NCBI GenBank assembly: GCA_030649165.1
Contig: JAUSGG010000133.1
Coordinates: 1 to 55,688 of the forward strand
Source of the DNA: Armatimonadota bacterium
Lineage (GTDB): Bacteria > Armatimonadota > UBA5829 > JAUSEB01
Direction: 5' to 3'
Length of the DNA stretch: 55,688 nucleotides
Below are positions 1 to 9,345 of the stretch, piece by piece. The translations under genes were made by a program, and so were the position numbers. The notes beneath the pieces are model-generated. The model had not been told where the DNA came from, ran no database searches, and saw nothing but the letters and a program-made list of their open reading frames with translations. Positions within the stretch are counted from its first letter, which is position 1, and each line of letters begins with the position of its first letter.

Positions 1-1
1 T

Positions 2-1492
2 GTGGACGCGACCCAGGGCGTGGAGGCGCAGACGCTTGCAAACGTCAATCTGGCAATGGCGCACAACCTGGAGATCATCCCGGTCATCAACAAGATCGAT
101 ATGCCGATGGCGGACCCGGACCGTGTGCGCGAGGAGATGGAGCGCGTCTTGTCCGTAGTCAGCTCGGACTCCATCCTGGCAAGCGCGCGCGAGGGAACGG
201 GCGTTGATGAAATACTGGAGGCGATCGTCAACCGCATCCCGCCGCCGAGCGGCCATCCTGACGCTCCCCTTCGCGCGTTGATATTCGACTCCCATTTCGA
301 TCAATACCTCGGAGCGGTCGCATATATCCGCGTGGTGGACGGGAGCATTAAGCCCGGCCAGCGCATAAAGATGATGTCCAGCGGCAAGCAATTCGAGGTC
401 GCGGGAGTCGGAGTCTTCAGGCCGGAGATGGTCCAGGTGGACACTCTCACCGCCGGCGAGGTCGGCTACCTTACGGCCGCAATGAAGAACGTGGATGACA
501 GCCGGGTCGGTGACACCATCACGACCGCCTCTCACTCCGCGCGGCATCCTCTCATCGGCTACCGCAAGGTCAAGCCGATGGTCTTTTGCGGGCTCTACCC
601 GGTGGACAGCACGCAGTATCCCGAAGTAAGGGAGGCGCTCGCCAAGCTTCAGCTTAACGATGCGGCGCTCTCTTTTGAACCGGAGACGTCCGTCGCGCTT
701 GGTTTCGGCTTCCGCTGCGGTTTCCTGGGATTGCTCCACATGGACATCGTCCAGGAACGCCTGGAGCGGGAGTTCGACCTGACCCTGATCGCAACCGCCC
801 CGAGCGTCGTGTACCGGATAACCGGGACCGACGGCGTCGTCGTTGAGATAGACAACCCGGCGAATTTGCCGCCCGTAACGAATATCGAGAAGATGGAAGA
901 GCCCTACGTGGACGCCACCATCATTGTCCCGTCCGACTACGTCGGCGCGGTCCTAGATCTGTGCCAGGAGCGCAGAGGGCTGTACGGCAATATGGAATAC
1001 CCCGCGCCGGACCGGGTGATCGTGACCTACAAGCTTCCTCTGTCGGAGATCCTGATGGACTTCTTCGACCAGCTCAAGAGCCGCACCAAGGGATACGCTT
1101 CCTTCGACTATGAGTTCACCGATTACATGGAGTCGAAGCTCTCCAAACTCGACATCCTGCTCAACGGCGCTCCGGTCGACGCGCTCTCATTCATAACGCA
1201 CCGCGACCGCGCTTACCCCCGCGGCAAGCTGCTGGTCGAGAAGCTCAAGGAGCTGATTCCGAGGCAAATGTTCGAGATTCGGATTCAGGCCGCCATAGGG
1301 AATAAGGTCATAGCGGCTGAGTCAGTCAGCGCCCTGCGGAAAAACGTCACCGCCAAGTGCTACGGCGGCGACATCACCCGAAAGCGCAAACTGCTGGAGA
1401 AGCAGAAGGAAGGCAAGAAGCGGATGAAGCAAATCGGCAGCGTGCAGATTCCCCAGGAAGCGTTCATGAGCGTGCTTAGGGTGGGGGACTGA
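2..1492 (+). CDS. lepA: Elongation factor 4 (LepA), 5' end outside window
   Basis: This is a translational GTPase that acts on ribosomes (EF4, back-translocase or assembly/fidelity factor). The window opens inside the G domain: the first codons read [15 protein letters not shown], typical of the region between G3 and G4, and the G4 motif NKID follows about 30 residues in. Domain II, an EF-G-like domain ([20 protein letters not shown]) and the LepA-specific C-terminal domain ([12 protein letters not shown], then [13 protein letters not shown]) are all intact. About 496 residues remain of a family usually near 600, so roughly the first 100 lie upstream. The GTG at position 2 is an internal valine codon, not a start. 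hemW follows on the same strand, a pairing seen in many bacteria. Identification is secure. Confidence 0.97.
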   Translation: MDATQGVEAQTLANVNLAMAHNLEIIPVINKIDMPMADPDRVREEMERVLSVVSSDSILASAREGTGVDEILEAIVNRIPPPSGHPDAPLRALIFDSHFDQYLGAVAYIRVVDGSIKPGQRIKMMSSGKQFEVAGVGVFRPEMVQVDTLTAGEVGYLTAAMKNVDDSRVGDTITTASHSARHPLIGYRKVKPMVFCGLYPVDSTQYPEVREALAKLQLNDAALSFEPETSVALGFGFRCGFLGLLHMDIVQERLEREFDLTLIATAPSVVYRITGTDGVVVEIDNPANLPPVTNIEKMEEPYVDATIIVPSDYVGAVLDLCQERRGLYGNMEYPAPDRVIVTYKLPLSEILMDFFDQLKSRTKGYASFDYEFTDYMESKLSKLDILLNGAPVDALSFITHRDRAYPRGKLLVEKLKELIPRQMFEIRIQAAIGNKVIAAESVSALRKNVTAKCYGGDITRKRKLLEKQKEGKKRMKQIGSVQIPQEAFMSVLRVGD

Positions 1493-1512
1493 GAGAGCGC
1501 TGAGTTCTGAGT

Positions 1513-1580
1513 GGACCTCACCCCAGCCCTCTCCTGGAAGAAGAGGGAGTTCCCCCTCCTCTTAGGAGGGGGTTAGGGGC
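1513..1580. repeat. C-rich palindromic dispersed repeat
   Basis: Two hairpin-forming units sit side by side: CCTCACCCCAGCCCTCTCC followed by a short loop and GAGGGAG, then CCCCCTCCTCTTAGGAGGGGG. Similar units lie between genes at 5.8, 7.9, 9.2, 21.5, 23.5, 38.5 and 51.1 kb. Confidence 0.7.
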
Positions 1581-1586
1581 AATACG

Positions 1587-1674
1587 GTTCACTTAAGCGG
1601 ATCCCCCCCTCACCCCAACCCTCTCCCGCCCAGGGGGAGAGGGGGACTTGGCGGATGCGCCACGTTAAGTGAAC
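1587..1674 (+). repeat. 88-bp MITE-like element, copy 1
   Basis: Perfect 10-bp terminal inverted repeats GTTCACTTAA and TTAAGTGAAC enclose a C-rich stem (CCCTCTCCC, then GGGGAGAGGG) and a GGCGGATGCGCC hairpin. An inverted second copy at 41856-41942 matches at about 81 of 88 positions. No coding capacity is seen. Confidence 0.7.
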
Positions 1675-1817
1675 AGTGTTGGGGCTAGGGGGAGGTCACT
1701 ATTCACCGTTCACTGTTCAGCCGTTTGGGCTTCTGCCCAATTGGGGACACAAGAAGCGAGTGCGCCGAGGCTTTTTTCTGTTCACTGATCACTGTTGACT
1801 GACAGGAGGCCGATCCT

Positions 1818-2978
1818 ATGAACGCCGAGCGCGCAATCTACATCCACGTTCCGTTCTGCATCTCGAAGTGCTTCTACTGCGACTTCAACTCGTATCCGGG
1901 GATGGAGGAGATCTTCAACTCTTACGCCGAGGCCGTCGCGAAGGAGATGCAAACGGCTGAACGCGGGCAGTCCCGCGGGGCGACGCTGTACATCGGCGGC
2001 GGCACTCCCACCGTGATGAACGAGCAGCAGTTGATGGTCATGACGGACGCGGCGCGCTCCGGGCTTGGCCTGCGCCGGGACGGCGAGGCAACCATCGAGG
2101 CAAATCCGCTGACGGTCGATCACTCCAAACTGGAGGGCCTGCTGACCGCCGGATTCAACCGCATCAGCATCGGCGCGCAGTCGTTCGAAGACGAGCTTCT
2201 GAAGCGAATCGGACGCGGGCATACGGCCGCGGAGGCGAGGCAGGCGGTCGCGGACGCCAGGCTTGCCGGTTTTGCCAACCTGAGCCTGGACCTGATCTAC
2301 TCCCTGCCCGACCAGTCGCTGGAGATGTGGCGGGACACGCTCCGGGAGACGGTCGATCTCAAGCCGGAGCACGTCTCGCTTTACGAGTTGACCGTAGAGC
2401 CGGGAACGCCGTTTGCCAAACTGGCCTCGCAGGGAAAGCTCGACCTGCCCGGTGAGGAGCAGCAGATAGAGATGTACTCTCTGGCCGAAAGCGTGCTGGA
2501 ATCCGCGGGATACCGGCGATACGAGATATCCAACTTCGCCAAGCCGGGGTTTGAATGCGCCCACAACCAGTTCTACTGGCGGAACGACGAATACTACGGG
2601 TTCGGGGCGGGCGCGGTGTCCTACATCGGCGGCAAGAGGATGAAGAATGTGTTGAGCCCTCAGGAATACGTCGAGCGGATTCGGGAGAGCGGCTCCGCCG
2701 TGGAAACGTCCGAGGAATTGTCGCCCGAGGGCCAAATGGGGGAGACTATGATGCTGGGTCTTCGCATGACCGAGGGTGTGGACTGCATACGGTTCCGAGA
2801 GCGTTTCGGAGTGGACGTTGACAGGATCTACGAGGCCGAATTGGAGCGGCTGACCGAACAGGGCCTCGTCGAGTTCTGCGACGCGCGCCTTCGCCTGACG
2901 CACCGGGGGACTCTGCTGGCGAACGAGGTAATGGCGGAGTTCGTGAGGCCGGAGGCAGTCGTCAGTTCCGAGGTATGA
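1818..2978 (+). CDS. hemW: HemW-type radical SAM protein (heme chaperone)
   Basis: This 386-residue protein is a radical SAM enzyme of the HemN/HemW family, often annotated as oxygen-independent coproporphyrinogen III oxidase; HemW members act in heme trafficking. The cluster motif C14-x3-C18-x2-C21 (CISKCFYC) binds the 4Fe-4S cluster, and the SAM-binding glycine motif YIGGGTPT follows near residue 56. The HemN C-terminal domain is present at the end. The protein lacks the N-terminal extension of true HemN, and CxxxCxxC without the extra HemN cysteine fits HemW. The ATG at 1818 follows CAGGAGG by about 9 nt. It lies downstream of lepA, a known neighbourhood for hemW. Confidence 0.92.
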   Translation: MNAERAIYIHVPFCISKCFYCDFNSYPGMEEIFNSYAEAVAKEMQTAERGQSRGATLYIGGGTPTVMNEQQLMVMTDAARSGLGLRRDGEATIEANPLTVDHSKLEGLLTAGFNRISIGAQSFEDELLKRIGRGHTAAEARQAVADARLAGFANLSLDLIYSLPDQSLEMWRDTLRETVDLKPEHVSLYELTVEPGTPFAKLASQGKLDLPGEEQQIEMYSLAESVLESAGYRRYEISNFAKPGFECAHNQFYWRNDEYYGFGAGAVSYIGGKRMKNVLSPQEYVERIRESGSAVETSEELSPEGQMGETMMLGLRMTEGVDCIRFRERFGVDVDRIYEAELERLTEQGLVEFCDARLRLTHRGTLLANEVMAEFVRPEAVVSSEV

Positions 2979-3059
2979 GGTATGAGTGAGGGAGTCGAGG
3001 GAGTCGAGGGAGTCGGACAGATAGGACGGATAGGACCGATCAGATGGATAATACCAGGA

Positions 3060-5573
3060 TCATCTTCCTACGGTCACCACGCTGTCCGCCCCCTCGAACG
3101 GCCAGCCAGTGGGGGTTTGGCCGGTCAGGGTGGCTGAGGTAGAGTCTCGGGTGAGCGACAACCTTTGTGAATCGAACCACAGTATGAGGTCGGTGTCGCC
3201 GTCGCGGTCGATGTCCTTCTTCTCGCAGAAAAACCTGTTCCCCCGCCGATCTACGGGAGCGCCGGCGAAGATGATCGTTTCAGGGTCCACGGAGGATGCG
3301 TCGAAGGTTTCGGAGCTGAGAAGCGCCACCGGGACCAGTCCCCTGCTCCCCAGGTTGATGTGGTTCGGAGACTCCCCCGGCCTGATGTCGATCTTCGCGG
3401 AGATCGGCCAAAGCTCGTCTGCCCCTATATCGACTGTCCCCCAGCAAATCCGGCCCTGCCCATCCATATCGACGGCGGGAAGGCCGGGCGCGCCGTTCCA
3501 TCCGGCGTCGATGCAGGGGGAACCGGGCAGAAGGTGGTAGTCACCGTTCGCGGGGTCGGCAAACAGTGGGTCGGCGGAGATGTCGTAGTCGTGGGGATAC
3601 CATTCGGGCGAATAGTCCGTCGAGTTGCCGAACACGTTGTTGCTGCCCAGCGCCGGCGCGCTCGCGCCAATATACATGCCGATCCCGTTGAACGCCGCGA
3701 TATTATTGACCAGGAGTGGGGCGCCGCGGAAACAGGTGACACCTATTTCGTTGTCGGCGACCGTGTTGTTTGTCAGGATGCCCTGGCTGTTCACGAAAAT
3801 GGCGCCGTTGGAGGTGTTGGCCGTGATGACGTTGTTTGCCGCCGTCGGAAAGCCGTTGTACACCGAGATCCCGGCATAGGAGTTGCCCGTTATAGTGTTG
3901 TTCGTCACCGCGGGCCCGCTGTAATAGGAGAAGACGCCCCGATACGCTCCGCGGATGGTGAAGCCGTCCACGGTGGAAATGTTCGCCCCGAAGATTCCGC
4001 TGGCCTCTCCGGTAAGATGGGACACGTCGATCACGGACGGATGCCGTCGCCAATTGCGCTCAACGCGCTCGTTCTCGACTCCGGCAAATCCCCCGTAGAT
4101 GTGCGCGAAGGGGCGCATGAGGACCTGTTCCGGGTACGTTCCCTCGGCGACCCATATCTGGGCCGGTCCGCGCGGCAATACGTCGTCCACGCCGGCCTGC
4201 AGTGCGTTGTACGCCGTGGCCCAACTCGACCCGTCCCCGCCGGGGGGCGCGGCCGCGTTAACGTAAACTACCCTTGGAGCGACAATCGGGGATTCGCCGT
4301 AAGACTCGTCCGCGCCGATATCCATTGCGCCGCCTTCGGGGCGCGGCTGTCCGTCGATGTCTATCATGAGGCCCGGAGTTACGGTTCCTGGAGGCGGTCC
4401 GCTCGGTATCCAGGCGTCGCGACAGGGGGAATCCGCTCGGATGTGGAAGTCGCCTGCCTCCGGGCAGACGAACAGAGGGTCAGCGGAAATATCGCCCTCT
4501 CCCGGCTCCACGCCGACATAATCGAACGGCCCATTCCCCCACACGCAGTTGCCTCTGAATTTCGGCGACCCGCCCGAGACAAACACGCCGTAGTAATTCG
4601 AGGTGAAAATGCAGTTCTGGACCACGGGACGGCTGGAATAAGAGCCAACGCCACCCAGGCTCCCGCAAACGGTGTTATTGGCTACCAAAGGTGAACTGCC
4701 CGCGTAACAGATGATCCCCAATGACGTGTTGCCGGCTATGACGTTATTGGCGATGAGCGGCGAGCTGGTCGCGCAGTAAATCCCGCTGTGACCGCAGCCC
4801 AGTATCGTATTGCCGGTGATGTAAGGGGAGCTTGTCGCGCAGTAAATGCCGTAAACCTCGTTCTGCCAAAGCCTGTTGTTGCGGATCGTGGGACCGCTCG
4901 ACTGGCAGAACACACCCGCGTAGGAGCATTCGGCAATCAGGTTGCCTTCAATAACCGGCGCGCTCCCGAAGTAGCATCCGACTCCTCTGCCGTTCCGCCG
5001 GATGGTGTTTCCGGTTATCGCGGCCAAGCCGGGCGACCACGACGTTATGCCGTCCCCGTTGTCCTCGATGACGTTGCCGGATACGATTGCCGCGGACGAA
5101 CTGAGCCAGACGGCCGCCTGCTTGTTGCCGCGTATGACGTTATTAGTTATCGTCGGGAAGCTGCCCGAGCAGTAAAAGCCCGCGTAGCCGCCGGTAACCG
5201 TGAAGCCGTCTATCGTGGCCGGACCCAGGAGGCTGACCGTTTTCCCGCTCGTGGACGTGTTTTGCGCGTCGATTACGGTGACGTAGCCGCCCGGATCGCG
5301 GAGATCGCCCTCGCCCGCAAATCCACCTTTGGCGACCGTCGCGCTCGTGACGGTGAGCATCTCCACGTAATGGCCTTGGGCGACCCACACTTCCCCGCCG
5401 GTGACCGCCGCATCGTCCAGACCGGCTTGAATCGTATGGAAAGCCGTGTCCCAGGAATCGCCGTTTAACGCCGGACCGGGGGAGTCGTGCTTGACGTAGA
5501 CGACCGCGGCGCAGGGGCCGGGCAGAAGCGCCGGGAGCAACAGCGCGATGATCAGCAGGACGAATGGTTTCAC
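3060..5573 (-). CDS. Exported right-handed parallel beta-helix protein
   Basis: This 837-residue protein starts with a Sec signal peptide ([19 protein letters not shown], cleavage near CAA). Two similar halves each begin with a YVN/KxxxxGxxGxSWxTAxxxxQAGxDD segment (about residues 27 and 440). That segment is followed by many NNxIxGN-type rungs, which build a right-handed beta-helix like NosD and polysaccharide lyases. The last 110 residues ([19 protein letters not shown] onwards) form a small beta domain often found at the C-terminus of such exported proteins, with a [10 protein letters not shown] Ca-binding-like loop. A polysaccharide- or surface-binding role is likely; no catalytic residues can be assigned. 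The ATG at 5573 is preceded by a TTGACG promoter-like box. Confidence 0.85.
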   Translation of the reverse strand: MKPFVLLIIALLLPALLPGPCAAVVYVKHDSPGPALNGDSWDTAFHTIQAGLDDAAVTGGEVWVAQGHYVEMLTVTSATVAKGGFAGEGDLRDPGGYVTVIDAQNTSTSGKTVSLLGPATIDGFTVTGGYAGFYCSGSFPTITNNVIRGNKQAAVWLSSSAAIVSGNVIEDNGDGITSWSPGLAAITGNTIRRNGRGVGCYFGSAPVIEGNLIAECSYAGVFCQSSGPTIRNNRLWQNEVYGIYCATSSPYITGNTILGCGHSGIYCATSSPLIANNVIAGNTSLGIICYAGSSPLVANNTVCGSLGGVGSYSSRPVVQNCIFTSNYYGVFVSGGSPKFRGNCVWGNGPFDYVGVEPGEGDISADPLFVCPEAGDFHIRADSPCRDAWIPSGPPPGTVTPGLMIDIDGQPRPEGGAMDIGADESYGESPIVAPRVVYVNAAAPPGGDGSSWATAYNALQAGVDDVLPRGPAQIWVAEGTYPEQVLMRPFAHIYGGFAGVENERVERNWRRHPSVIDVSHLTGEASGIFGANISTVDGFTIRGAYRGVFSYYSGPAVTNNTITGNSYAGISVYNGFPTAANNVITANTSNGAIFVNSQGILTNNTVADNEIGVTCFRGAPLLVNNIAAFNGIGMYIGASAPALGSNNVFGNSTDYSPEWYPHDYDISADPLFADPANGDYHLLPGSPCIDAGWNGAPGLPAVDMDGQGRICWGTVDIGADELWPISAKIDIRPGESPNHINLGSRGLVPVALLSSETFDASSVDPETIIFAGAPVDRRGNRFFCEKKDIDRDGDTDLILWFDSQRLSLTRDSTSATLTGQTPTGWPFEGADSVVTVGR

Positions 5574-5581
5574 ACAAACAT

Positions 5582-5620
5582 GATGGCCCAGGGACGCCGG
5601 CCCGTCAAGCTGGTAATTGT
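5582..5620 (-). promoter_or_regulatory. Possible promoter of the beta-helix gene
   Basis: On the minus strand ATTACCAGC runs directly into TTGACG, and CATCAT follows about 17 bp downstream as a weak -10. The ATTACC-to-TTGAC junction resembles the right half of the module upstream of the three giant exported proteins, but the left half-site is missing. Confidence 0.35.
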
Positions 5621-5702
5621 GCGGGGGATGGGGGAAGGGATGAGGACTGAGTCATTCATAGCGCTTCGCGCCGGCCAAGGGGATGAAAGCGCGTTGCGGC
5701 CT

Positions 5703-5769
5703 CCTGCGGGAACTGACTTCGATGATATTCGATAACCTGGGTGTATGAGGCCATTCCCGCAGGATAGGG
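5703..5769 (+). repeat. ~65-bp structured dispersed element, copy 1
   Basis: The ends pair as CCTGCGGGAA with TTCCCGCAGG. The interior carries the conserved block ACTGACTTCGATGATATTCG and GTATGAG. Other copies are at 30354-30423 (inverted) and 37262-37327. Confidence 0.65.
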
Positions 5770-5802
5770 GTCTGTTTTCGAGGTAGGTATGAGGACTAAG
5801 AA

Positions 5803-5878
5803 CCCCACCCCAACCCTCCCCCGAAGGGGGAGGGAGTAGGTTTTCCCCCTCCTCTTAGGAGGGGGTCAGGGGGAGGTC
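5803..5878. repeat. C-rich palindromic dispersed repeat
   Basis: CCCCACCCCAACCCTCCCCCG/AAGGGGGAGGG-type hairpin followed by CCCCCTCCTCTTAGGAGGGGG, as found between lepA and hemW. Confidence 0.65.
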
Positions 5879-5879
5879 A

Positions 5880-5941
5880 CTGCTCACCGCTCACTGCTCA
5901 CCGCTCACTGCTCACCGTTCACCGCTCACTGCTCACTGTTC
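5880..5941. repeat. Short tandem repeat (CACTGCTCACCGCT-like)
   Basis: About four imperfect 14-bp units of CACTGCTCACCGCT. The repeat supplies the last codons (NSEQ) and the TGA stop of the glycosyltransferase gene that ends here. Related tracts occur at 1698-1800 and 27664-27690. Confidence 0.7.
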
Positions 5942-6639
5942 TTACTCGCCCGTATTGCCGATCCGGCCTGCCTTGCGGCTTTCACTATGGCGTGGCCGTT
6001 TGTAACGACGCGGCCAATCTCGTAGTACATCTTCAGTCTTGCGCCGAAGCCGCGCACGAGGCCGATCTTTTCTTCCTTCATCGAGTGGGTAACGCCGGAG
6101 AGGACTACGTGTTTAACTTCCAGGCCGGTTACCCGGAAGTACTTTGTTATCGCGACTTCCACGCCGGAGCGGACCTTGCGGAGTTCGGGTATCGAGACGA
6201 ACACTTCTCTGCGCAGCGCGCGCTGCCCCGAGATGTAAGGGACCAGGATTTGCGCCCAGTCCGTCATCTTCCTCCCCGCCCTGAAGACGCCGACGGCCAT
6301 ATCGGCCTCCCCGGTCACTACAGGCCGAACGAGGTCGTCGATCTGCTCCGGCTTCAACCCGATGAGATCGGCGTCCAGGAATAACAGCACGTCCGCGTCG
6401 GAGGCCGCCGCGCCGGAGCACATAGCGCCTCCCTTTCCGATATTGGCGGCCAGGTCCAATACGGTGACCGCCGGGTCGGACGACGCCACCCGGCAGGTAC
6501 CGTCGGTGGAGCCGTCGTTGACTACGATGATCTCGTCCACGAGTCTCGCCTGCTTAATGGCGGCGAGCACCGTGGAGACGCGATGCTCCTCGTTATACGC
6601 CGGCACAACGGCGGTTGTTTTCGGTTTACTTCTCTGCAC
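5926..6639 (-). CDS. GT-A family 2 glycosyltransferase
   Basis: This 237-residue soluble protein has the GT2 fold. TAVVPAYNEE sits near residue 10, VNDGSTDGT near 41, and the metal-binding DxD equivalent is LFLDADL. It resembles polyprenyl-phosphate sugar synthases and glucosyl-3-phosphoglycerate-like enzymes but has no C-terminal membrane helices; the donor and acceptor cannot be read from sequence. Its GTG start overlaps the TAG stop of the upstream M48 gene by one base (TAGTG), so the two are probably translated together. The last residues come from a simple repeat. Confidence 0.88.
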   Translation of the reverse strand: MQRSKPKTTAVVPAYNEEHRVSTVLAAIKQARLVDEIIVVNDGSTDGTCRVASSDPAVTVLDLAANIGKGGAMCSGAAASDADVLLFLDADLIGLKPEQIDDLVRPVVTGEADMAVGVFRAGRKMTDWAQILVPYISGQRALRREVFVSIPELRKVRSGVEVAITKYFRVTGLEVKHVVLSGVTHSMKEEKIGLVRGFGARLKMYYEIGRVVTNGHAIVKAARQAGSAIRASKNSEQ

Positions 6640-7382
6640 TAAGGGCTTGCCCCCGATTTTTGCTGGTTCAGATAGGTTTGCGCTCGGTCGATCCTTTCAG
6701 ATGTCACCGGGTGTGTCCTCAGAAACGCCAGAGACTTGGACCCACTCCCCGATTTAGCCTGCAGAAGTTTCAGAAAGTCTACCAGGCCCTGCGGGTTGTA
6801 CTGGGACCCATAAGTGTAATTTATGCCCAGTTTGTCCGCTTCGTATTCATCCTTTCTGCTCCAGCGTAGCAGGCTTAGATTAGCGAATACGTTGGCATAC
6901 TGCGCCGTGTTTCCTTTTGTCAGCACACCTATCGTGATGCCGTATAACGTGGAACGGCTCATCTGTTCGGCCGCGTGCCTCGCGGCGACATGGCCGACCT
7001 CGTGCGCGATTACTCCGGCGAGCTGGTCTTTGTTAACGTTGGCCGGACCGCCCAGGAGATCGATCAGTCCCTTGTAGACGTAAACCCAGCCGCCCGGAAG
7101 CGAAACCGCGTTCACGTCCTTTATGTCGAGTACCTTGAAAGTATACTTCAGATTCGGCCTGTTGGACCGCGCGGCTATGTACTGGCCGATCTCGTTGACC
7201 ATGGCGTTGAGCCGCGGATCTTTACTTACAGGATATTGCCGCTCTATATCTCGCGAAGCCTGCTGGCCGATGTCTACTTCCTGGCTCTCGCTTATGAGAC
7301 TTCCCGATTTGCACCCCGGGATCGCCGCCAGGGCCAGTAGAATCGGCAAGACCAATAGCTTGGAACCCGATCGGCGACGCAT
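6639..7382 (-). CDS. M48-family zinc metallopeptidase, probable lipoprotein
   Basis: This 247-residue protein is a BepA/LoiP/YcaL-like M48 peptidase. The N-terminus has a hydrophobic stretch ending in IPGC (C24), a plausible lipobox, so it probably works in the periplasm or on a membrane. The zinc motif is H127-E-V-G-H131 (AHEVGHVAARH), with the third ligand in the KDEYEADKLG segment near residue 184. These enzymes degrade or chaperone misfolded envelope proteins. It is the middle gene of a three-gene minus-strand unit, 14 bp after the coiled-coil protein gene and overlapping the glycosyltransferase gene by one base. GAGGAG lies 9 nt before the ATG. Confidence 0.9.
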   Translation of the reverse strand: MRRRSGSKLLVLPILLALAAIPGCKSGSLISESQEVDIGQQASRDIERQYPVSKDPRLNAMVNEIGQYIAARSNRPNLKYTFKVLDIKDVNAVSLPGGWVYVYKGLIDLLGGPANVNKDQLAGVIAHEVGHVAARHAAEQMSRSTLYGITIGVLTKGNTAQYANVFANLSLLRWSRKDEYEADKLGINYTYGSQYNPQGLVDFLKLLQAKSGSGSKSLAFLRTHPVTSERIDRAQTYLNQQKSGASP

Positions 7383-7396
7383 GATTATCAGCTCCT

Positions 7397-7789
7397 CTAC
7401 TTGCGCTTCGATTCCTTCGCAAACTGCTTCCAGAGCCTGTCCATCTGGCTCTTCAGTTCGCGCCAGGCTTCGGTCAATTCGCCGTTCCCGACGTTCCGAT
7501 TTACCATCTTGGACACCTCCGCAAGCTTCCGAAGGCTTCCGTCAAGCTCTCGTCTGGCTTTCCGCGTCTGCCCGCGGTCCAGAGCTGTTCTGGCGCGCCT
7601 CAGTCCCTGAGTCGCCTCAGCCAACAGACGCCTGGCGTCCTCAGCGGCGGGGGCGGCCTTTTGATACTGTCGCCGCGCGACGGCGGCTTTCAACTCCGCC
7701 ACATCCGCCTGCAGGCGCGTAACCTGCCAGTACGTATATCCGGCGAGCGCCGCAACCAAAAGAAGCAGCAGTGTTCCAAATCGTCTCAC
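7397..7789 (-). CDS. Membrane-anchored coiled-coil protein
   Basis: This 130-residue protein has one N-terminal membrane helix (FGTLLLLLVAALAGYTYW, residues 4-21). A charged, alanine/leucine-rich region with heptad character follows (about residues 27-100), then a basic tail (KESKRK). I do not recognise the family. The GTG start at 7789 follows GAGGAGG by about 10 nt. It is the first gene of a unit with the M48 peptidase and the glycosyltransferase, which suggests an envelope role. Confidence 0.75.
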   Translation of the reverse strand: MRRFGTLLLLLVAALAGYTYWQVTRLQADVAELKAAVARRQYQKAAPAAEDARRLLAEATQGLRRARTALDRGQTRKARRELDGSLRKLAEVSKMVNRNVGNGELTEAWRELKSQMDRLWKQFAKESKRK

Positions 7790-7884
7790 GTCAGCGCTTC
7801 CTCCTCAAGGCTCGCCATTGGAGCTTGCCGAATTGCCCTCCCTCTCTTTGTACCCGACATCGAATTCGGCTGAAACTGCGGAGG

Positions 7885-7933
7885 GAGTCCCCCCTCCTCT
7901 TAGGAGGGGGTTAAGGGGGTTAGGGGGAGGTTA
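7885..7933. repeat. C-rich palindromic dispersed repeat
   Basis: CCCCCTCCTCTTAGGAGGGGG followed by TTAAGGGGGTTAGGGGGAGG, in the gap between the CelD-type gene and the coiled-coil protein gene. Confidence 0.65.
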
Positions 7934-7959
7934 GTCTCTCAACTCTCAACTCTCAACCC

Positions 7960-9150
7960 TCAACTTCCCCGTATGCCCATCACGCGTTCTTTGAAGGCCC
8001 GTTCGGCGCGGCCCTCCAGCCGATGCAGGGCCGCCGCGGTGTGCGATCTGGCGCCGCTCTTTCGCACAAACAGGCGGCTGTTGACCGTAAGCCGCGGTTT
8101 CCAGCGGCGCTTATACTCCTCGTTGCCGCGGAGCAAATCGAACCTGGACAGACCGCTCTGTATCGCTTCCCGTATCGCATGCGCCGTCAGAATAGTCCCG
8201 AGCCCGTACTTCGCCATCTCAGGCTCAAATCCACCGAGATAATAATACATTGCGTCCTTAAAGGCAAAGCAGTAGAGCGACGCCCGCGTTACGCCGTCGA
8301 GCTTCAGATAGTACAGCCGCAGCCGGCCGCAATCCAGAAACCTGCGCGCGACCTCGCGATGGAACTCGCGGACCTTCCGGCTTGCGAGGACTCCCGGCAG
8401 CCAGCGTTTGCGCCATCGTCGCCCGTGCAGGCGGAACAGCGCTTCCATTTCCTCGTTCAGATTGCTTTCGTCGGCGGCCCCTATTTCAACCTTGTACTGC
8501 TTCCGCAGAGACCGCTCGTAGTAGCCGATGTTGAACCTCAGGCTCTTGCCGAGCGATCGCGTGTAATCCTCCCACGAATCCGGCAGGTCCACAACCGGGC
8601 AGACCTCGTGCTCGACCACCTCAGCGCTCATCCCCGGCGGACGGCCAACGATCTCCGCCAGCTCGACCGCCGCGCCTGCCTCGGGAATCTGATGCAAATC
8701 CACGAAATCCCACTCGCCGCCGCAAGATTCGAGATACTCACCGACCGCGGCCATAGCGTCCGATCGCTTGTCCGGGTGGACAATCACATCGAGATAGTCG
8801 CTGACTCCTGTTCCGAGGAACGCCAGTTCGCGAAGCTGGGGAACCACGTAAGGTCTGATCACGAAGGGAGCGATTCCGAAAGGTTTGCCGCCCGCTGAGG
8901 CATCCGACAAGAGCAGGACCAGCGCCGTGCCGCGTCGCCCGAAATGCCGGAGCCACGTATACTGCCATTCCCAGGTCTGAAAGACCGTCGCGCCGGGAAT
9001 GTGCTCCAGCGTCTCGTTCCAAGCGGGCCGAAGACGCTCGATCTCGCGCTCTCCCCTGATTTCGGTGACGCGCACCGCGCCGTCTCCCGCCCCTGCCCCG
9101 AGCGGGAACGCAGCTTCGGCAAGGCTGTCCGTTACCGTGGCCGCTGCCAT
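7960..9150 (-). CDS. CelD/BcsL-type GNAT acyltransferase
   Basis: This protein of about 396 residues belongs to the Acetyltransf_6/CelD group, named from cellulose and exopolysaccharide clusters, with a FemAB-like double GNAT layout. Typical segments are FQTWEWQYTWLRHFG near the start, KSLRFNIGYYERSLRK in the middle, FRLHGRRWRKR, and the C-terminal FDLLRGNEEYKRRW, where an acyl-CoA fold is expected. The substrate is unknown. Two ATG codons are possible. The first (9162) lies inside the TATAAT box of the only good promoter, so the second (9150), 12 bases downstream, is preferred; its transcript would have almost no leader. Confidence 0.82.
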   Translation of the reverse strand: MAAATVTDSLAEAAFPLGAGAGDGAVRVTEIRGEREIERLRPAWNETLEHIPGATVFQTWEWQYTWLRHFGRRGTALVLLLSDASAGGKPFGIAPFVIRPYVVPQLRELAFLGTGVSDYLDVIVHPDKRSDAMAAVGEYLESCGGEWDFVDLHQIPEAGAAVELAEIVGRPPGMSAEVVEHEVCPVVDLPDSWEDYTRSLGKSLRFNIGYYERSLRKQYKVEIGAADESNLNEEMEALFRLHGRRWRKRWLPGVLASRKVREFHREVARRFLDCGRLRLYYLKLDGVTRASLYCFAFKDAMYYYLGGFEPEMAKYGLGTILTAHAIREAIQSGLSRFDLLRGNEEYKRRWKPRLTVNSRLFVRKSGARSHTAAALHRLEGRAERAFKERVMGIRGS

Positions 9151-9160
9151 AACGTTTGCC

Positions 9161-9189
9161 ATTATAGCAGCAAGGCGGTGGCAAGTAAA
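9161..9189 (-). promoter_or_regulatory. Sigma-70-type promoter of the CelD-type gene
   Basis: On the minus strand TTTACT (9184-9189) and TATAAT (9161-9166) are separated by 17 bp. The expected start site is at most a few bases before the ATG at 9150. Confidence 0.6.
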
Positions 9190-9214
9190 CGGCGTGTTGC
9201 GGATGCTGAATGGA

Positions 9215-9262
9215 CTCTCACCCTCACCCCAGCCCTCTCCCTCAAGGGAGAGGGAGTCAGTG
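9215..9262. repeat. C-rich palindromic dispersed repeat
   Basis: CCCTCACCCCAGCCCTCTCCC, short spacer, then GGGAGAGGGAG. It lies between the divergent CelD-type and aminotransferase genes. Confidence 0.65.
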
Positions 9263-9345
9263 CCCTCGACTCCCTCGTCTCCTTCGACTCGTCCTGGTCT
9301 TGTTCACCTCCCCCGCTGTAGAGTATACTCATTCCAAGGACACAG

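Larger units (their letters stand above)
1493..1817. other. Repeat-rich intergenic region between lepA and hemW
   Basis: No gene is seen. The region holds C-rich palindromes (1513-1580), an 88-bp element with inverted ends (1587-1674), and a short simple repeat of the type TCACTGTTCA (about 1698-1800) running up to the hemW ribosome binding site (CAGGAGG, 1802-1808). Confidence 0.7.
5574..5925. other. Intergenic region with three repeat types
   Basis: No gene is seen. From left to right it holds the presumed promoter region of the beta-helix gene, copy 1 of the ~65-bp covarying element (5703-5769), C-rich palindromes (5803-5878) and a tandem repeat of about 14 bp (5880-5941) that runs into the end of the glycosyltransferase gene. 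Confidence 0.7.

Noticed and set aside
1818-2978. hemN (true coproporphyrinogen III oxidase)
   Set aside because: The cluster motif and shorter N-terminus fit HemW better, and the position after lepA is typical of hemW.
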